DNA of 64,000 nucleotides from Halocaridina rubra (lineage: Eukaryota; Arthropoda; Malacostraca; Decapoda; Atyidae), in contig JAXCGZ010005699.1 in NCBI GenBank assembly GCA_037179515.1, forward strand, positions 53,501-117,500. Direction: 5' to 3'. Below, one piece after another: positions 11,137 to 21,029 of this stretch; positions within the stretch are counted from its first letter, which is position 1; the number at the start of each line of letters is the position of its first letter. A program made the position numbers and the translations under genes. The notes below the pieces were generated by a model that ran no database searches, was not told where the DNA came from, and saw only the letters and a list, made by a program, of their open reading frames with translations.

Positions 11137-13294
11137 ACACAGATAATGTGTTGGATATTGAAAAAATTGAGTATGAACCACCAATTGGAAAGAGTGACCA
11201 CTGTGTGTTGTTGATGGAGTATATCATTGAAGATATTCTTCCTGAGAGTAGAGGCACTGAGGACATGAGGAGGAACTATCCGAAAGGAGATTACATCAAA
11301 ATGAATGAGGTTTTTGGCAGTTATTGACTGGAGAACCTTATTTTACAACAAATCTGTACAAGAAATGTATGACATCTTTTGTGAGAAATATGGGAAGATA
11401 GTAGATTGCTGCATACCTGTCACCAAAGTAGGTGTAATTCATGTCAGAGAGAAATGGTTCGATAATGGGTGTAAAAGAGCTAAGGAGTGGAGAGACAAAT
11501 GCTGGAAAAGGTATAGGAGGAGAAAAAACAAAAATGCCTGGTAAACCTACAAAAGAGCAAGAAATGACTACCTAAGTAAAAGGAGAGAGGCAGAGAGAGA
11601 CTATGAGAGGGACATCACCAGGAAGGCTAAAGAAAATCCCAAGCTTTTCCACAGCTTTATCAGAGGAAAACTGAAGGTAAAAGAACAGGTTTTAAGGCTA
11701 AAGAGAGCGGATGGAAGCATCACTGAGACGGATGAAGAGATCTGCAAAGAATTGAACAAGGAGTTTCAGTCAGTATTTACAGTAGAAAATACCCCACCCC
11801 CTCAGATTGCAGTGATAGAAGCTCAAGGGCCGGTATTAGAGAACATCAATCTTACAGCCACAGAGGTATGCAAAGCGCTGATGGATTTAGATGTTCATAA
11901 AGCTACAGGTCCTGATGACATATCCCCTCATGTGCTTAAAAAATGCACAAACACAATATCAGTGGCACTATTTATCATATTTGAGTCACTGGAGTCAGGG
12001 GAGATTCCAAGATGCTGGAAACAAGCAAATGTGATACCTATCTTCAAAAAGGGAAGGAAGGATACGGCTCTGAACTATAGACCAGTTTCCTTGACCAGCA
12101 TAGTTTGCAAAGTTATGGAGAAACTACTAAGGAAACATATCTCTCTTCACTTGGAATCCTTCAACTTTTTGTCAGTGAGGCAACATGGCTTCAGAGAAGG
12201 TAGATCAACAGTAACAAACTTATTAGAATTTTATGATGAGGTAAGCCAAATCTTACAGGAAAGAGAGGGTTGGGCAGATTGCATATTCCTAGACTTCCAG
12301 AAAGCGGTTGACACTGTTCCACATGGGAGACTTATTAGGAAGCTGCAATCAATGGCTAGAATAGGTGGAAATGTTTTGGTATGGATAAAAACTTACTTAG
12401 AAGGAAGGGAACAGAGGGTTAGAGTAAGACACTCAGTGTCTGAATGGAGAAGAGTTAGTAGTGGAGTTCCACATGGTTCAGTTTTAGGGCCACTTTTATT
12501 CCTTGTATATGTAAATGACCTACCAGAGTCTGTAAATTTATTCATGAATATGTTTGCAGATGATGCAAAGATTGTGAAGAAAGTAAAAAACGAGAACAAT
12601 GGTAGAGAACTTCAGGAGGATCTAAATAATCTGCATGAGTGGTCAGAAAAGTGGCTAATGAAATTCAATACTTCAAAATGTAAGGTAATGAGAATGGGTA
12701 CAAGTGCAAGAAGGCCAAAGCTTGACTGCTCGGTGGCTGGAGTACAACTTCAAGAGACAGAAAATGAGAGAGATCTAGGAGTAAACATACTGGCAGATTT
12801 GTCTCCAGAAATACATATAAATGGCATAGTAAGGGCAGCATATGCATTCTTATCAAATGTAAGGGTAGCCTTCAGGCACATGGACAAGGAAATGTTCAAA
12901 AATATTTATGTAACCTATGTGAGGCCAAAAGCTTGAAAAAGTTCAAAGACATGCCACGAAACTGGTGCCAGAAATACGCAATCTCAGTTATGATGAGAGG
13001 CTGAGGGAATTAGACTTACCATCACTCGAAGCTAGAAGAGTGAGGGGGGATATGGTGACAGTCTTTAAATTCCTTCATGGTTATGATAGAGTGGATAGGG
13101 ATCGATATTTTGATATGGCAGGCTCTAGAACTAGAGGTCATAGTTTGAAGCTTGGTAAGAAAACTTGTTTGCAGGATGTAAGGAAATACTTTTTCAGTGT
13201 AAGAGTAGTTGATAATTGGAATTGGCTAAGCGAGGAGGTAGTTAATGCTATCTCAATCCATAGTTTTAAGGACAGGTATGATAAGTATCACTAA
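11137..13294 (+). pseudogene. LINE copy B ORF2 (endonuclease C-terminus and reverse transcriptase)
   Basis: Coding starts within the APE endonuclease, including the catalytic SDH in GKSDHCVLL. A frameshift lies near 11310 and a TAA at 11542-11544. The next open stretch, 11752-12936, gives 394 residues covering nearly the whole reverse transcriptase, including the finger region, FLDFQKAVDTVPHG (Phe to Val in the palm motif), SSGVPHGSVLGPLLF and FADD at residues 268-271 of this stretch. Near 12930 about 55 bp found in copies A and E are missing, which shifts the frame. The C-terminal 109 codons (12965-13294) are open. No other copy keeps so much RT in one frame, but it is not functional. Confidence 0.87.
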
Positions 13295-13318
13295 GTCTAA
13301 AATGGAACCGATGAGGAG

Positions 13319-13351
13319 ACGGGAAGATACGAGCTTTGGGCTCTTTACCGT
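13319..13351 (+). other. LINE 3' UTR stem-loop (copy B)
   Basis: A two-part hairpin in which ACGGGAA pairs with the TTACCGT side (TTCCCGT in most copies) and an inner GAGC/GCTC stem encloses TTTGG. It recurs near the 3' end of all LINE copies here. By analogy with UnaL2 and L2 elements it may be the reverse-transcriptase recognition site (inference). Confidence 0.65.
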
Positions 13352-13385
13352 AAACACAATTAGGTAATCACAATTAGGTAATCAC

Positions 13386-13588
13386 ACTATACTAAAGATA
13401 TAAGATAAGTAAAACATATTTTATAAGTACAAAACAAAGCAAAAAGACCTGTAGTTATTTATATAAACATGCAAATAGTGTACAGTATAAAAGATATACA
13501 GATTTTTGTCCAGTAAACAAATTAATGCACTCTACTATGCAGTGGGCAACAGGCATACACTGGGACATGCATGTTGGCAGTGAGCATG
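13386..13588. other. Unassigned AT-rich spacer
   Basis: I see no gene or recognisable repeat here. It is plain AT-rich sequence between LINE copy B and the first unit of the ~182-bp tandem repeat. Confidence 0.5.
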
Positions 13589-14814
13589 AGGATGCAAACG
13601 TTTTGCCGCCTCTGTATCAGCTGATGCACACTCGCACGCTATTTCCCTGACGATATTATATCAAAAGTTTGCTTGCTGTTTGTTCTTAATGCTTTTTTTC
13701 CATTATCTTCATAATATCCGATCGCATTAAATGGTAGATGAGGAGCAGGATGCAGGAGAACGAACCCCTATCGGCAAATGTTTTGCTGCTTCTGTATCAG
13801 CTGATGCTTGTCACTATTCGGGCACAATATCTTACTCATAAAATATTTATGTACTCACTCTATTTTGGGTTTATCAAATTTTCAAGATTATAGTACTTAT
13901 TACCTATTAATATTCCTTGTTCTAAACATTATTCTTTCATCTTTACATATCGACCGTGCTGCACGAAATCCAAAAGTAAAGAAAGTCAGCTTAGAGAAAA
14001 AGAAAATTATGCAATTTGTTATAAAGAAAACATATATCGGGGAAACTTAAATGAAATATATATATTCTCTACTTGCTATTTCATTGACGATATTATATCG
14101 AGAGTTTGTTTGCTGTTTGTTCTTAATGCTTTTTTTCAATTTTATTCATAATATTCGATCGCATTATGCGGTAGAAGAGAAGGAGGATACGAGAGAACGA
14201 AACTCTATCAGCTAACGTTTTATCACACTTCTGTATCAGCTGATGCACCCTCGCACGCTATTTCCTTGAAGATATTCTATTGAAACTTTGTTTGCTGTTT
14301 ATTCTTAATGCTTTTTTTCAATTTTCTTCATAATATTCGATCGCATTAAGCGGTAGAAGAGGAGGAGGATGCAGGAGAATGAACCTCTATCGGCAAACGC
14401 TTTGTCACACTTCCGTATCAGCTGATGCACCCTCGCACACTATTTCCCTGACGATAAGATTACGATTTGGTTTTACGTCACGAACTCCCTTTTCTACTAA
14501 GGGCTAGAACGATTACCTTCTTATGAGGGACTCTTTTTGGCAGATGTAATCGTTACCCTGACTGTATGTCCTTACTAACCTCAGTCCGTGACGGGGCGCG
14601 AACACTCGACCTGCCGCCTCAGAGTCGCAGACGCTACCATTTTGCCACGGAGACTACTAAATCCCTGACGATAATATATCGAAAAGTTGTTTGCTGTTTG
14701 TTCTTAATGCTTTTATTCAATTTCCTTCATAATATCCGATCGCATTAAGCAGTAGAAGAGGAGGAGGATGGCGGAAAAGTGCCTCCAAGGTGCTGGATTT
14801 TTTACTAAAATTAA

Positions 14815-14850
<36 letters not shown>

Positions 14851-14930
14851 CCGATCACATTAAGAAGTAGAAGAGGAGGAGGATGGTGGAAAAGTGCCTC
14901 CAAGGTGCTGGAGATTTTACTAAAATGAAA
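13589..14930. repeat. Degenerate tandem repeat, unit about 182 bp
   Basis: Landmarks recur in order: TATCAGCTGATGC (13615, 13795, 14233, 14415 by count), TTTCCCTGACGATAT, TTGCTGTTTGTTCTTAATGC, CGATCGCATTAA and GGTAGAAGAGGAGGAGGAT. Spacing between undisturbed landmarks is 180-183 bp. One unit is interrupted by about 250 bp of unrelated AT-rich sequence (about 13812-14065) and another by a SINE. The last two partial units end in a GTGCCTCCAAGGTGCTGGA block separated by a poly-T run near 14815-14845. No coding function is seen. Confidence 0.7.
14457..14661 (-). mobile_element. tRNA-derived SINE, complete, with 12-bp target duplication
   Basis: A 205-bp insertion sits between two copies of TCCCTGACGATA (14445-14456 and 14662-14673). 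Read on the minus strand, it begins with a tRNA-like head: TCCGTG pairs with CACGGA as an acceptor stem, GTGGCAAAATGGTAGCG looks like a pol III A box, and GGTCGAGTGTTCGCGCC looks like a degenerate B box. The body contains TGATTACAT-like and AAGGGCTAG-like blocks also seen at 6982-7092. The clean duplication marks it as a recent retroposition into the tandem repeat. Confidence 0.82.
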
Positions 14931-15048
14931 GTTTTTTTTTCGAAGTATTTGCTTTGGTGTTATTCACGAATTTCGCATTTTTTTTAATATTATTTTTTAG
15001 GGGCGTTATTGCAATTTCACGGTTAAAAAAATGCGGCAAAAGTGAACA

Positions 15049-15118
<70 letters not shown>
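15049..15118. repeat. (AT)n microsatellite
   Basis: About 35 AT dinucleotides directly next to the first unit of the tRNA-derived array. Confidence 0.96.
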
Positions 15119-15121
<3 letters not shown>

Positions 15122-15530
15122 TAATTTTTTTACCCCGACCGGGACTCGAACCTAGGACTTATGATTACTAAGTCAAGGTGCTACCACTACACCACAGAAG
15201 GTTAAAAGGAATCCAACCTTATAGCTTATATCTGTTATATTTATGAATGAACGCATTCTAACTGAATGCCACTATGTTCATATTACAGATTCCCCAACCT
15301 CACTCGTGGCTTCATTTTAGCATTTAATTCAATTCCCAATCTCATTCGGGCCATGGAATAACCAGATAAGCACATTACATATCTGAAAACATGAATCATT
15401 TTTTACCCCGACCGGGACTCGAATCTAGGACTTATGATTACTAAGTCAAGGCGCTACCACTACACCACAAAAGGTTAAAAGGAATCCAACCTTATAGCTT
15501 ATATCTGCTATACTTAGGAATGAACGCATT
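15119..15530 (-). repeat. tRNA-derived tandem array, first units
   Basis: One and a half units of a ~273-bp repeat. Each has, on the minus strand, a tRNA-like module with TGGTGTAGTGGTAG (A box) and GGTTCGAGTCCCGG (B box), followed by about 200 bp of unrelated body. GGGACTCGAA recurs at 15141 and 15414. The array is cut at 15530 by Gypsy-1 copy C, inside the string GAACGCATT. Confidence 0.82.
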
Positions 15531-15709
15531 TGTTATGTATAACTTTTGTGTTGATTAATGCGTGCGCTTTGCATTGCGCTATTGTTTTGTTGTGTTTACT
15601 CAGGTAGAACACGCCATGTCGGACATCTAAGTTTGAGTAATAAAACCTCCACTTTTTTTCACGATTTTTAATGGCATTCTCCTCACCCATCTTTCTCAAG
15701 TATGGAACA
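15531..15709 (+). repeat. Gypsy-1C 5' LTR
   Basis: A 179-bp LTR from TGTTATG to GGAACA. It is diverged from copy A's LTR in the second half but close to the two LTRs of copy D, with about four differences from them. Confidence 0.92.
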
Positions 15710-16279
15710 AATGGCGACGAGGTACAAAGGACCAATGCAGTAGCAAAAGGAACTTCTGGTTTGCAGTATTTAAGTGAATTTTTGCAGTTTTGAGGTAGCT
15801 GGTAAATTGGGTAAGCTTCTGACTTCCGAGATTTTCGTTCCCGTGGCCGCCCTCCATAGGCTGTTTTGATCAAGTTTTGCAGTTAGCATTGGAGCCTTCA
15901 TAGATGCCGTATTATAACTGTGTTTAAACCTAATGCTGATGAATTTTCAAGATAGGAAAGCTATAGTGATTATTTTCCAAGGTGTACCCTAGATTGATGA
16001 TAGCCTATGGTAGGCCAATTGTGTTTACCGGTAACCTTGTTTCCAGTGTTTTGTGTACGGTAGCCTTGATTGATCATAGCCTACCGTAGGCCTATGGTGC
16101 TTAACCCCAGTGTTTTGAGGAGTGGAGTAAAACAAATTGCATATAGGCCTAGCCTAGTACTATGATGTTTAGCTTATGTTGTCAGTGCTATAATATTTAG
16201 CCTACTCTGTCTGTGCCATGATTGCATGTTGTGTATTTTGAGATTATTACCAGTTCACCCAGTGACTTAGCCTATAATC

Positions 16280-19128
16280 ATGCCTCAAGAAAATGAAAAT
16301 AGGGCTAACCGCAGAGTGAACATTGATCATTTTAATCCTTCAAAGATTTCTTTTGAATTGTGGTTAAGTTTGTTGGAAGCGAATTTTTTAAATTTGGAAA
16401 TAACTGAGGCAAATAGAAAAAAAAAATTACTTCTGGTTTCTATTGGTACTGAAGTTTATGCTATTTTAGGAAACATTTGTGCCCCAGATTTACCACATAC
16501 TAAGTCGTATGAGGATTTATGCAAATTACTTAAGGCACTTTATGATGTAAAGCCTAGTTATCATAGAAGTTTATTGGCTTTTCAACAAAGGAGGAAAAAA
16601 AGGAGGTGAGACATTAAAAGATTTGTATGCAGACCTGAAGTGTCTAGCCAAAGACTTTGATTTTGGTAGCAACTTTGATTCTCATGTGCGGGATTACTTG
16701 TTTATGGCTCTTGAAAATGAGGTTTATTTTTCAAATCTGGTTGCTGAAAATTTAAATATGATGGTTATATCTTCTATTCAAATAGTTGAGAGAGTTTTGA
16801 ATTTTGAACAAGCTTATGTTTCTGAAAAGTCTGGTGTTGTTCAAAAGGTTAAAACCCCAACCAATGGTTCCATGAGTTAGTCAGTTTCTTGTAAACACTG
16901 TGGTTACCTTCATGATAGTGCAAAATGTCACTTTAAGAATTTAACATGTAATTTATGTGGTAAGAAAGGACATTTAAAACAAGTTTGTTGGAAGGCTTCA
17001 AAAAAAGTTAAAGCAGTAGACAAGGTAGCATTTTCCAGTGATATTGATGAAGAAAGACTGTTGTCAGTAAAAAATGTCAATGCTATTGGTAAAGATGAAG
17101 TGAATATTTTGGTTAATGGTAAGTTTGTACCTTTTGAGGTGGATACAGGTGCTGCTGTGAGTACCTTGACTAAAGATTGGGTTCATAAATTGGGATTGTC
17201 CATTGTAGATTGTAATAAAATGTTAAATGCTTATGATGATCTCAAAATAAATGTTTTGGGTAAAGTTGAAGTGGATGTTTACTATAATTCTCTGCAAGTG
17301 AAACAGACATTTTATGTTGTAGGGAATCATAATTCTAACTTATGTGGTAAAGATTTGATGCCAAAAATAGGTATTTATTTGTCTGGTATTAATGATTCTT
17401 CTAAAATTAATAAAGTCAATGGTTCTGTGGTAGAATTGTTTAATGATTATGAAGTTAATCCTAATAAACCCATTTCAGATATTACAGCTAACATTCATGT
17501 TGAGAGTGATGTAGTTCCAAAATTCAGAAAACACAGATCAGTTTCATTTCACTATAAACCTTTAGTTGAAGATGCTTTAAATAAACTGATTGTAGATGAT
17601 ATAATTGAGCCTGTTAACCATAGTGAGTGGGCTGCCCCTATTGTTACTGTGTTGAAATCGGATAAGGAGTCTGTACGTATCTGTGGAGATTTTAAAGAAT
17701 TGAATAAATGTATATCATGTGACCAATATCCATTGCCTAAAACAGATGAGTTGTTAGCATCTATTGGTAAGGGAAAGATTTTTTCTACTATTGATTTAAA
17801 AAATGCATATTTACAGATTTCTGTGAGTGAAGAAAGCCAAAAGTATTTAGTAGTAAATACACATAAAGGGTTGTTTAAGTACAAAAGATTACCTTTTGGT
17901 CTTTCTTCTTCACCAGCTATATTTCAGAGATTTATTGCTAACCTGTTGAAAGATGTAGAGGGAGTTGATGCTTATTTAGATGACATTATTGTAAGTGGTG
18001 AATCTGAAGAGCAGCATGATCTTAGCTTTATTGAAGTTTTAAAAATTTTGCAAGAGCATAATGTTCAGATTAACAAGAAAAAATGTGCTGTTATGGTTTC
18101 TTCTTTAGAATATCTTGGATTTTGTATCTCAGGTGAAGGAATCAAACCTTCCCCTAAGAAGGTCAAAGCTATTCTAGATTCTCCACCCCCTACTTCTGTT
18201 GCAGAGTTGCAATCTTTTGTTGGAATGTTGACATATTATTGTAAATTCATTAAGAATTTTTCTTCCAAGCTGGCCCCCTTGTATGAATTGCTAAAAAATA
18301 ATAAAGTTTTTAAATGGTCTGAACTTGAAAACAAAGCTTTTGAAATTGTAAAATCTGATTTATCAAAAGGTACCCTTTTGGCTAATTATGATGGTAATAG
18401 TCCACTAGTTGTTGAAGTGGATGCATCTCCTATTGGTGTAGGATGTGTATTGTTGCAAAAAATTGATGGAAGAGATTTACCAGTTTATTTTGCTAGTAAA
18501 AAACTGACATCAGCTGAACAGAACTATGCTCAAATTGACCGAGAAGGGCTTGCCTTAGTTTTTGGGTTGAATCGCTTTAGATATTTTTTACTTGGAAGAC
18601 AATTTGAAGCAAGGACCGACCATAAACCACTCTTAGGTTTATTTGGCAAAGGGCGTCATATTCCTACTAATGCCAATGCTCGTATTCAGCGTTGGGCACT
18701 GTTTCTCTCTCAATATGATTTTGAGCTTACTTACAAAGTGGGTAAAGAAAATGTTGTGGCTGATGCCCTTAGCAGGTTGCCTATTGATGATGATCATAAA
18801 TCCATGACTCCAAATGAATACATTAAGTTAGTTGAAGCTTTAGATTTTGAAGATATTTCTTTTTAAAAAATCAGAAATTGTACTCAGAAAGATGAGGTTT
18901 TGGGTCAACTCATGCATAATATAAGATTTGGTTGGTCTACAAATGATTTGAGATTACATGAATATAGTTCTGTAAATCTGATCTTAGTTTATATGACAAT
19001 GTAATTTTGCTCAGAAACAGAATTGTAATACCTACCAGCTTAAGATGTAAAATACTTGAGCACTTACATAGTGGTCATAATGGGATAAATGTGATGAAAG
19101 CAGAAGCTAGGAATTGGATTTGGTGGCC
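16280..19128 (+). pseudogene. Gypsy-1 copy C Gag-Pol, multiply broken
   Basis: The Gag start matches copy A (MPQENENRANRR) but an extra A in a poly-A run near 16600 shifts the frame after 109 residues. Gag resumes in another frame and meets a TAG near 16879. About 80 bp between the second zinc knuckle and the protease are missing near 16999-17005. From 17061 to 18866 a long open stretch carries the protease (DTGAA), RT (YLDD in DAYLDDIIVSG) and RNase H. A TAA at 18864-18866 and further frame damage precede the truncated integrase zinc-binding region, which ends at about 19128. The order of domains equals that of copy A. It is inactive. Confidence 0.9.
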
Positions 19129-19130
19129 TA

Positions 19131-19413
19131 TATTTAGGAAGGAACGCATTCTAACTGAATGCCACTATGTTCATACCCAACCTCACTCGTGGCTTCATTT
19201 TAGCATTTAATTCAATTCCCAATCTCATTCGGGCCATGAAATAACTAGATAAGCACATTACATATGTGAAAACATGAATCATTTTTTACCCCGACCGGGA
19301 CTCGAACCTAGGACTTATGATTACTAAGTCAAGGCGCTACCACTACACCACAAAAGGTTAAAAGGAATCCAACCTTATAGCTTATATCTGCTATACTTAG
19401 GAATGAACGCATT
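19131..19413 (-). repeat. tRNA-derived array unit between Gypsy-1 copies C and D
   Basis: One unit, with GGGACTCGAACC at about 19297 and a short deletion where other units read ATTACAGATTCC. It ends in GAACGCATT, exactly the phase at which copy C is also inserted. Confidence 0.8.
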
Positions 19414-19590
19414 TGTTATGTATAACTTTTGTGCTGATTAATTCGAGCGCTTTGCATTGCGCTATTGTTTTGTTGTGTTTACTCAGGTAGAACACGCCAT
19501 GTCGGACATCTAAGTTTGAGTAATAAAACCTCCACTTTTCTCACGATTTTTAATGGCATTCTCCTCACCCATCTTTCTCAAGTATGGAAC
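19414..19590 (+). repeat. Gypsy-1D 5' LTR, interrupted by Gypsy-2 near its last base
   Basis: The LTR runs from TGTTATG to GGAAC and continues after the nested Gypsy-2 with GAACA (24817-24821). It differs from the 3' LTR of the same copy at about two positions. The flanking GCATT (19409-19413) recurs after the 3' LTR at 26246-26250. Confidence 0.9.
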
Positions 19591-19964
19591 TGTAGTGGCA
19601 TAGTGTATTTTCTTTCTTTATTTGGAGTGTTGTAGTGGTATGATATATGTCTTCTTTATTTATATATTAATGTATATATTAATTGATATATATATATTTT
19701 CACTTTATTTATTAATAATTTTGTTGTTGTTGTAAAGTGATCCCTTAATTTTGCTTCTTTTTGTCATAACGAACTATACATTGTTTTGGTTTTCTGTTTT
19801 TATGGTAACACTGACTCTGTACTGCCGCCTTTTTCGTGTAGTGTGATACTTTTGGTCTGTTCATTTTCGATACATAAAAATTGCTCCATAATTATGACTT
19901 TGGCCTATTTTGTTACCTTAAATGATATTGTGGTAATCTTGATATCTTGTCAGACAGAACTACA
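19591..19964 (+). repeat. Gypsy-2 copy 1 5' LTR
   Basis: A 374-bp LTR starting TGTAGTGGCATAG and ending GAACTACA. It contains a short AT run (about 19684-19698) at the place where other LTRs of the family carry very long AT tracts. Confidence 0.92.
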
Positions 19965-20130
19965 AAGTGGTGGCCATCGAAGTGACCAGATAGTGACAAG
20001 ATATAGGAGTGACAAGATATTTGTAATTGACAAGATAGGCCTAAGTGACAAAATTTCTTCAGCATCATACCGGTAGGCAAGGCCTAGGTTTCTTTCAGTA
20101 TTTGTACTCCAAGATAAGCTGTCATAAACA

Positions 20131-20943
20131 ATGCTCGATTCTGATGATGATAAGTCTAGTGCTGTCAGGCACATAGCAGTGAAAGCCCCTGCATTCATGG
20201 ACACCTGCGTGTGGTTTTCTATTCTTGAAGCTCAATTTGGCTTAGCTAATGTGAAATCCAGTGAAACAAATTTTTTCCATGTGTTATCTGCCTTGCCCCC
20301 TACTGTTGTAGAATGTGTTCCCCAAGACACTTTAAATAGGAGAGACTATGATATAATTAAAGCATACCTCACATATCTTTTTGAACAGACCAAGCCTGAA
20401 CTTTTCAATGATTTGATAAGTAATACAGTAATGCATGGCAAGCCTTCAGTTTATTTAGAAGAAATTCGCAGAACTGCTTCTAAATTAGGAGTAACAGATG
20501 ACCTAGTGAAACATAAATTCTTGCAAGCAGTTCCCAGTAGTATTTCGGCAGTTTTAGCCTCTCAGCAAAATATGGATTTATCAGCTTTAGGCAAGCTTGC
20601 AGATGAACTAGTTGTATTTTTTCAAAATAATAATAGAGCTAAACCCATCAATGTTGTTGATCAGTCGTCAGTTTCTCGTCAAGCTAGTACATCCCAGTAC
20701 GTATAAATTTCCAAGAATCCACCTGTAGGCCTAGGAGTGCTACCGTTCCATCGAAATCAACGTCCAAAAGTTTGTCGTGCCCATTTATATTATGGAACTC
20801 GGGCTAAATGGTGCAAGCCGTGGTGCCAATGGCCGAATAAATCTCAAAATATCCAGATGAAGGATTCTTCTAGAGCGCTGTCCCCAGCATCAACGTCTAG
20901 GTCCTCGTCGCCCGCACGGAATTTTCCTAGTTCGGAAAACTAA
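20131..20943 (+). pseudogene. Gypsy-2 copy 1 Gag, interrupted by nonsense mutation
   Basis: The frame matches the 272-codon gag of copy 2 but is shorter by two codons near residue 27. It has a TAA at 20704-20706 where copy 2 has TCA. The part after the stop keeps the cysteine-rich tail with CRAHLYYGTRAKWCKPWC, a C-x2-H-x9-C-x3-C arrangement that I recall from gag proteins of other metazoan Gypsy elements. No classical CCHC knuckle is visible. The tail ends in a Ser/Pro-rich stretch. Confidence 0.85.
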
Positions 20944-21029
20944 TAAAGCAGACAGAAGAGAAAATTGTAGCTACGGCCACTTCTGTTCTGCCACTTCTAC
21001 AGGTTGTAGCCAAAATTGGTTGTAGTGAC

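Larger units (their letters stand above)
11135..13385 (+). mobile_element. CR1/L2-like LINE copy B, 5'-truncated
   Basis: The copy begins inside the endonuclease domain (the DNVLDIEKIEYEPPIGKSDH region) and runs to the family 3' end. The 3' UTR stem-loop lies at 13319-13351, with one mismatch in the closing stem. The element ends with two tandem copies of AATTAGGTAATCAC. 5' truncation is the usual outcome of target-primed reverse transcription. The sequence to its left shows no clear target duplication. Confidence 0.9.
15531..19130 (+). mobile_element. Gypsy-1 copy C, 3'-truncated
   Basis: The element has a 5' LTR (15531-15709), the tRNA-Ser-type primer site and the leader. Gag-pol runs to the start of the integrase, then gives way near 19130 to tRNA-derived array sequence. 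The last 1.4 kb and the 3' LTR are missing. It differs from copy A by many substitutions and has an LTR subtype shared with copy D (GTGTTTACTCAGG and ATGGCATTCTCC). The left flank is GCATT. Confidence 0.9.

Noticed and set aside
13300..13360. Hammerhead ribozyme suggested by CCGATGAGGAGAC in the LINE 3' UTR
   Set aside because: The CTGATGA...GAAA core and the three stems are not present; the region instead folds as a simple two-part hairpin.
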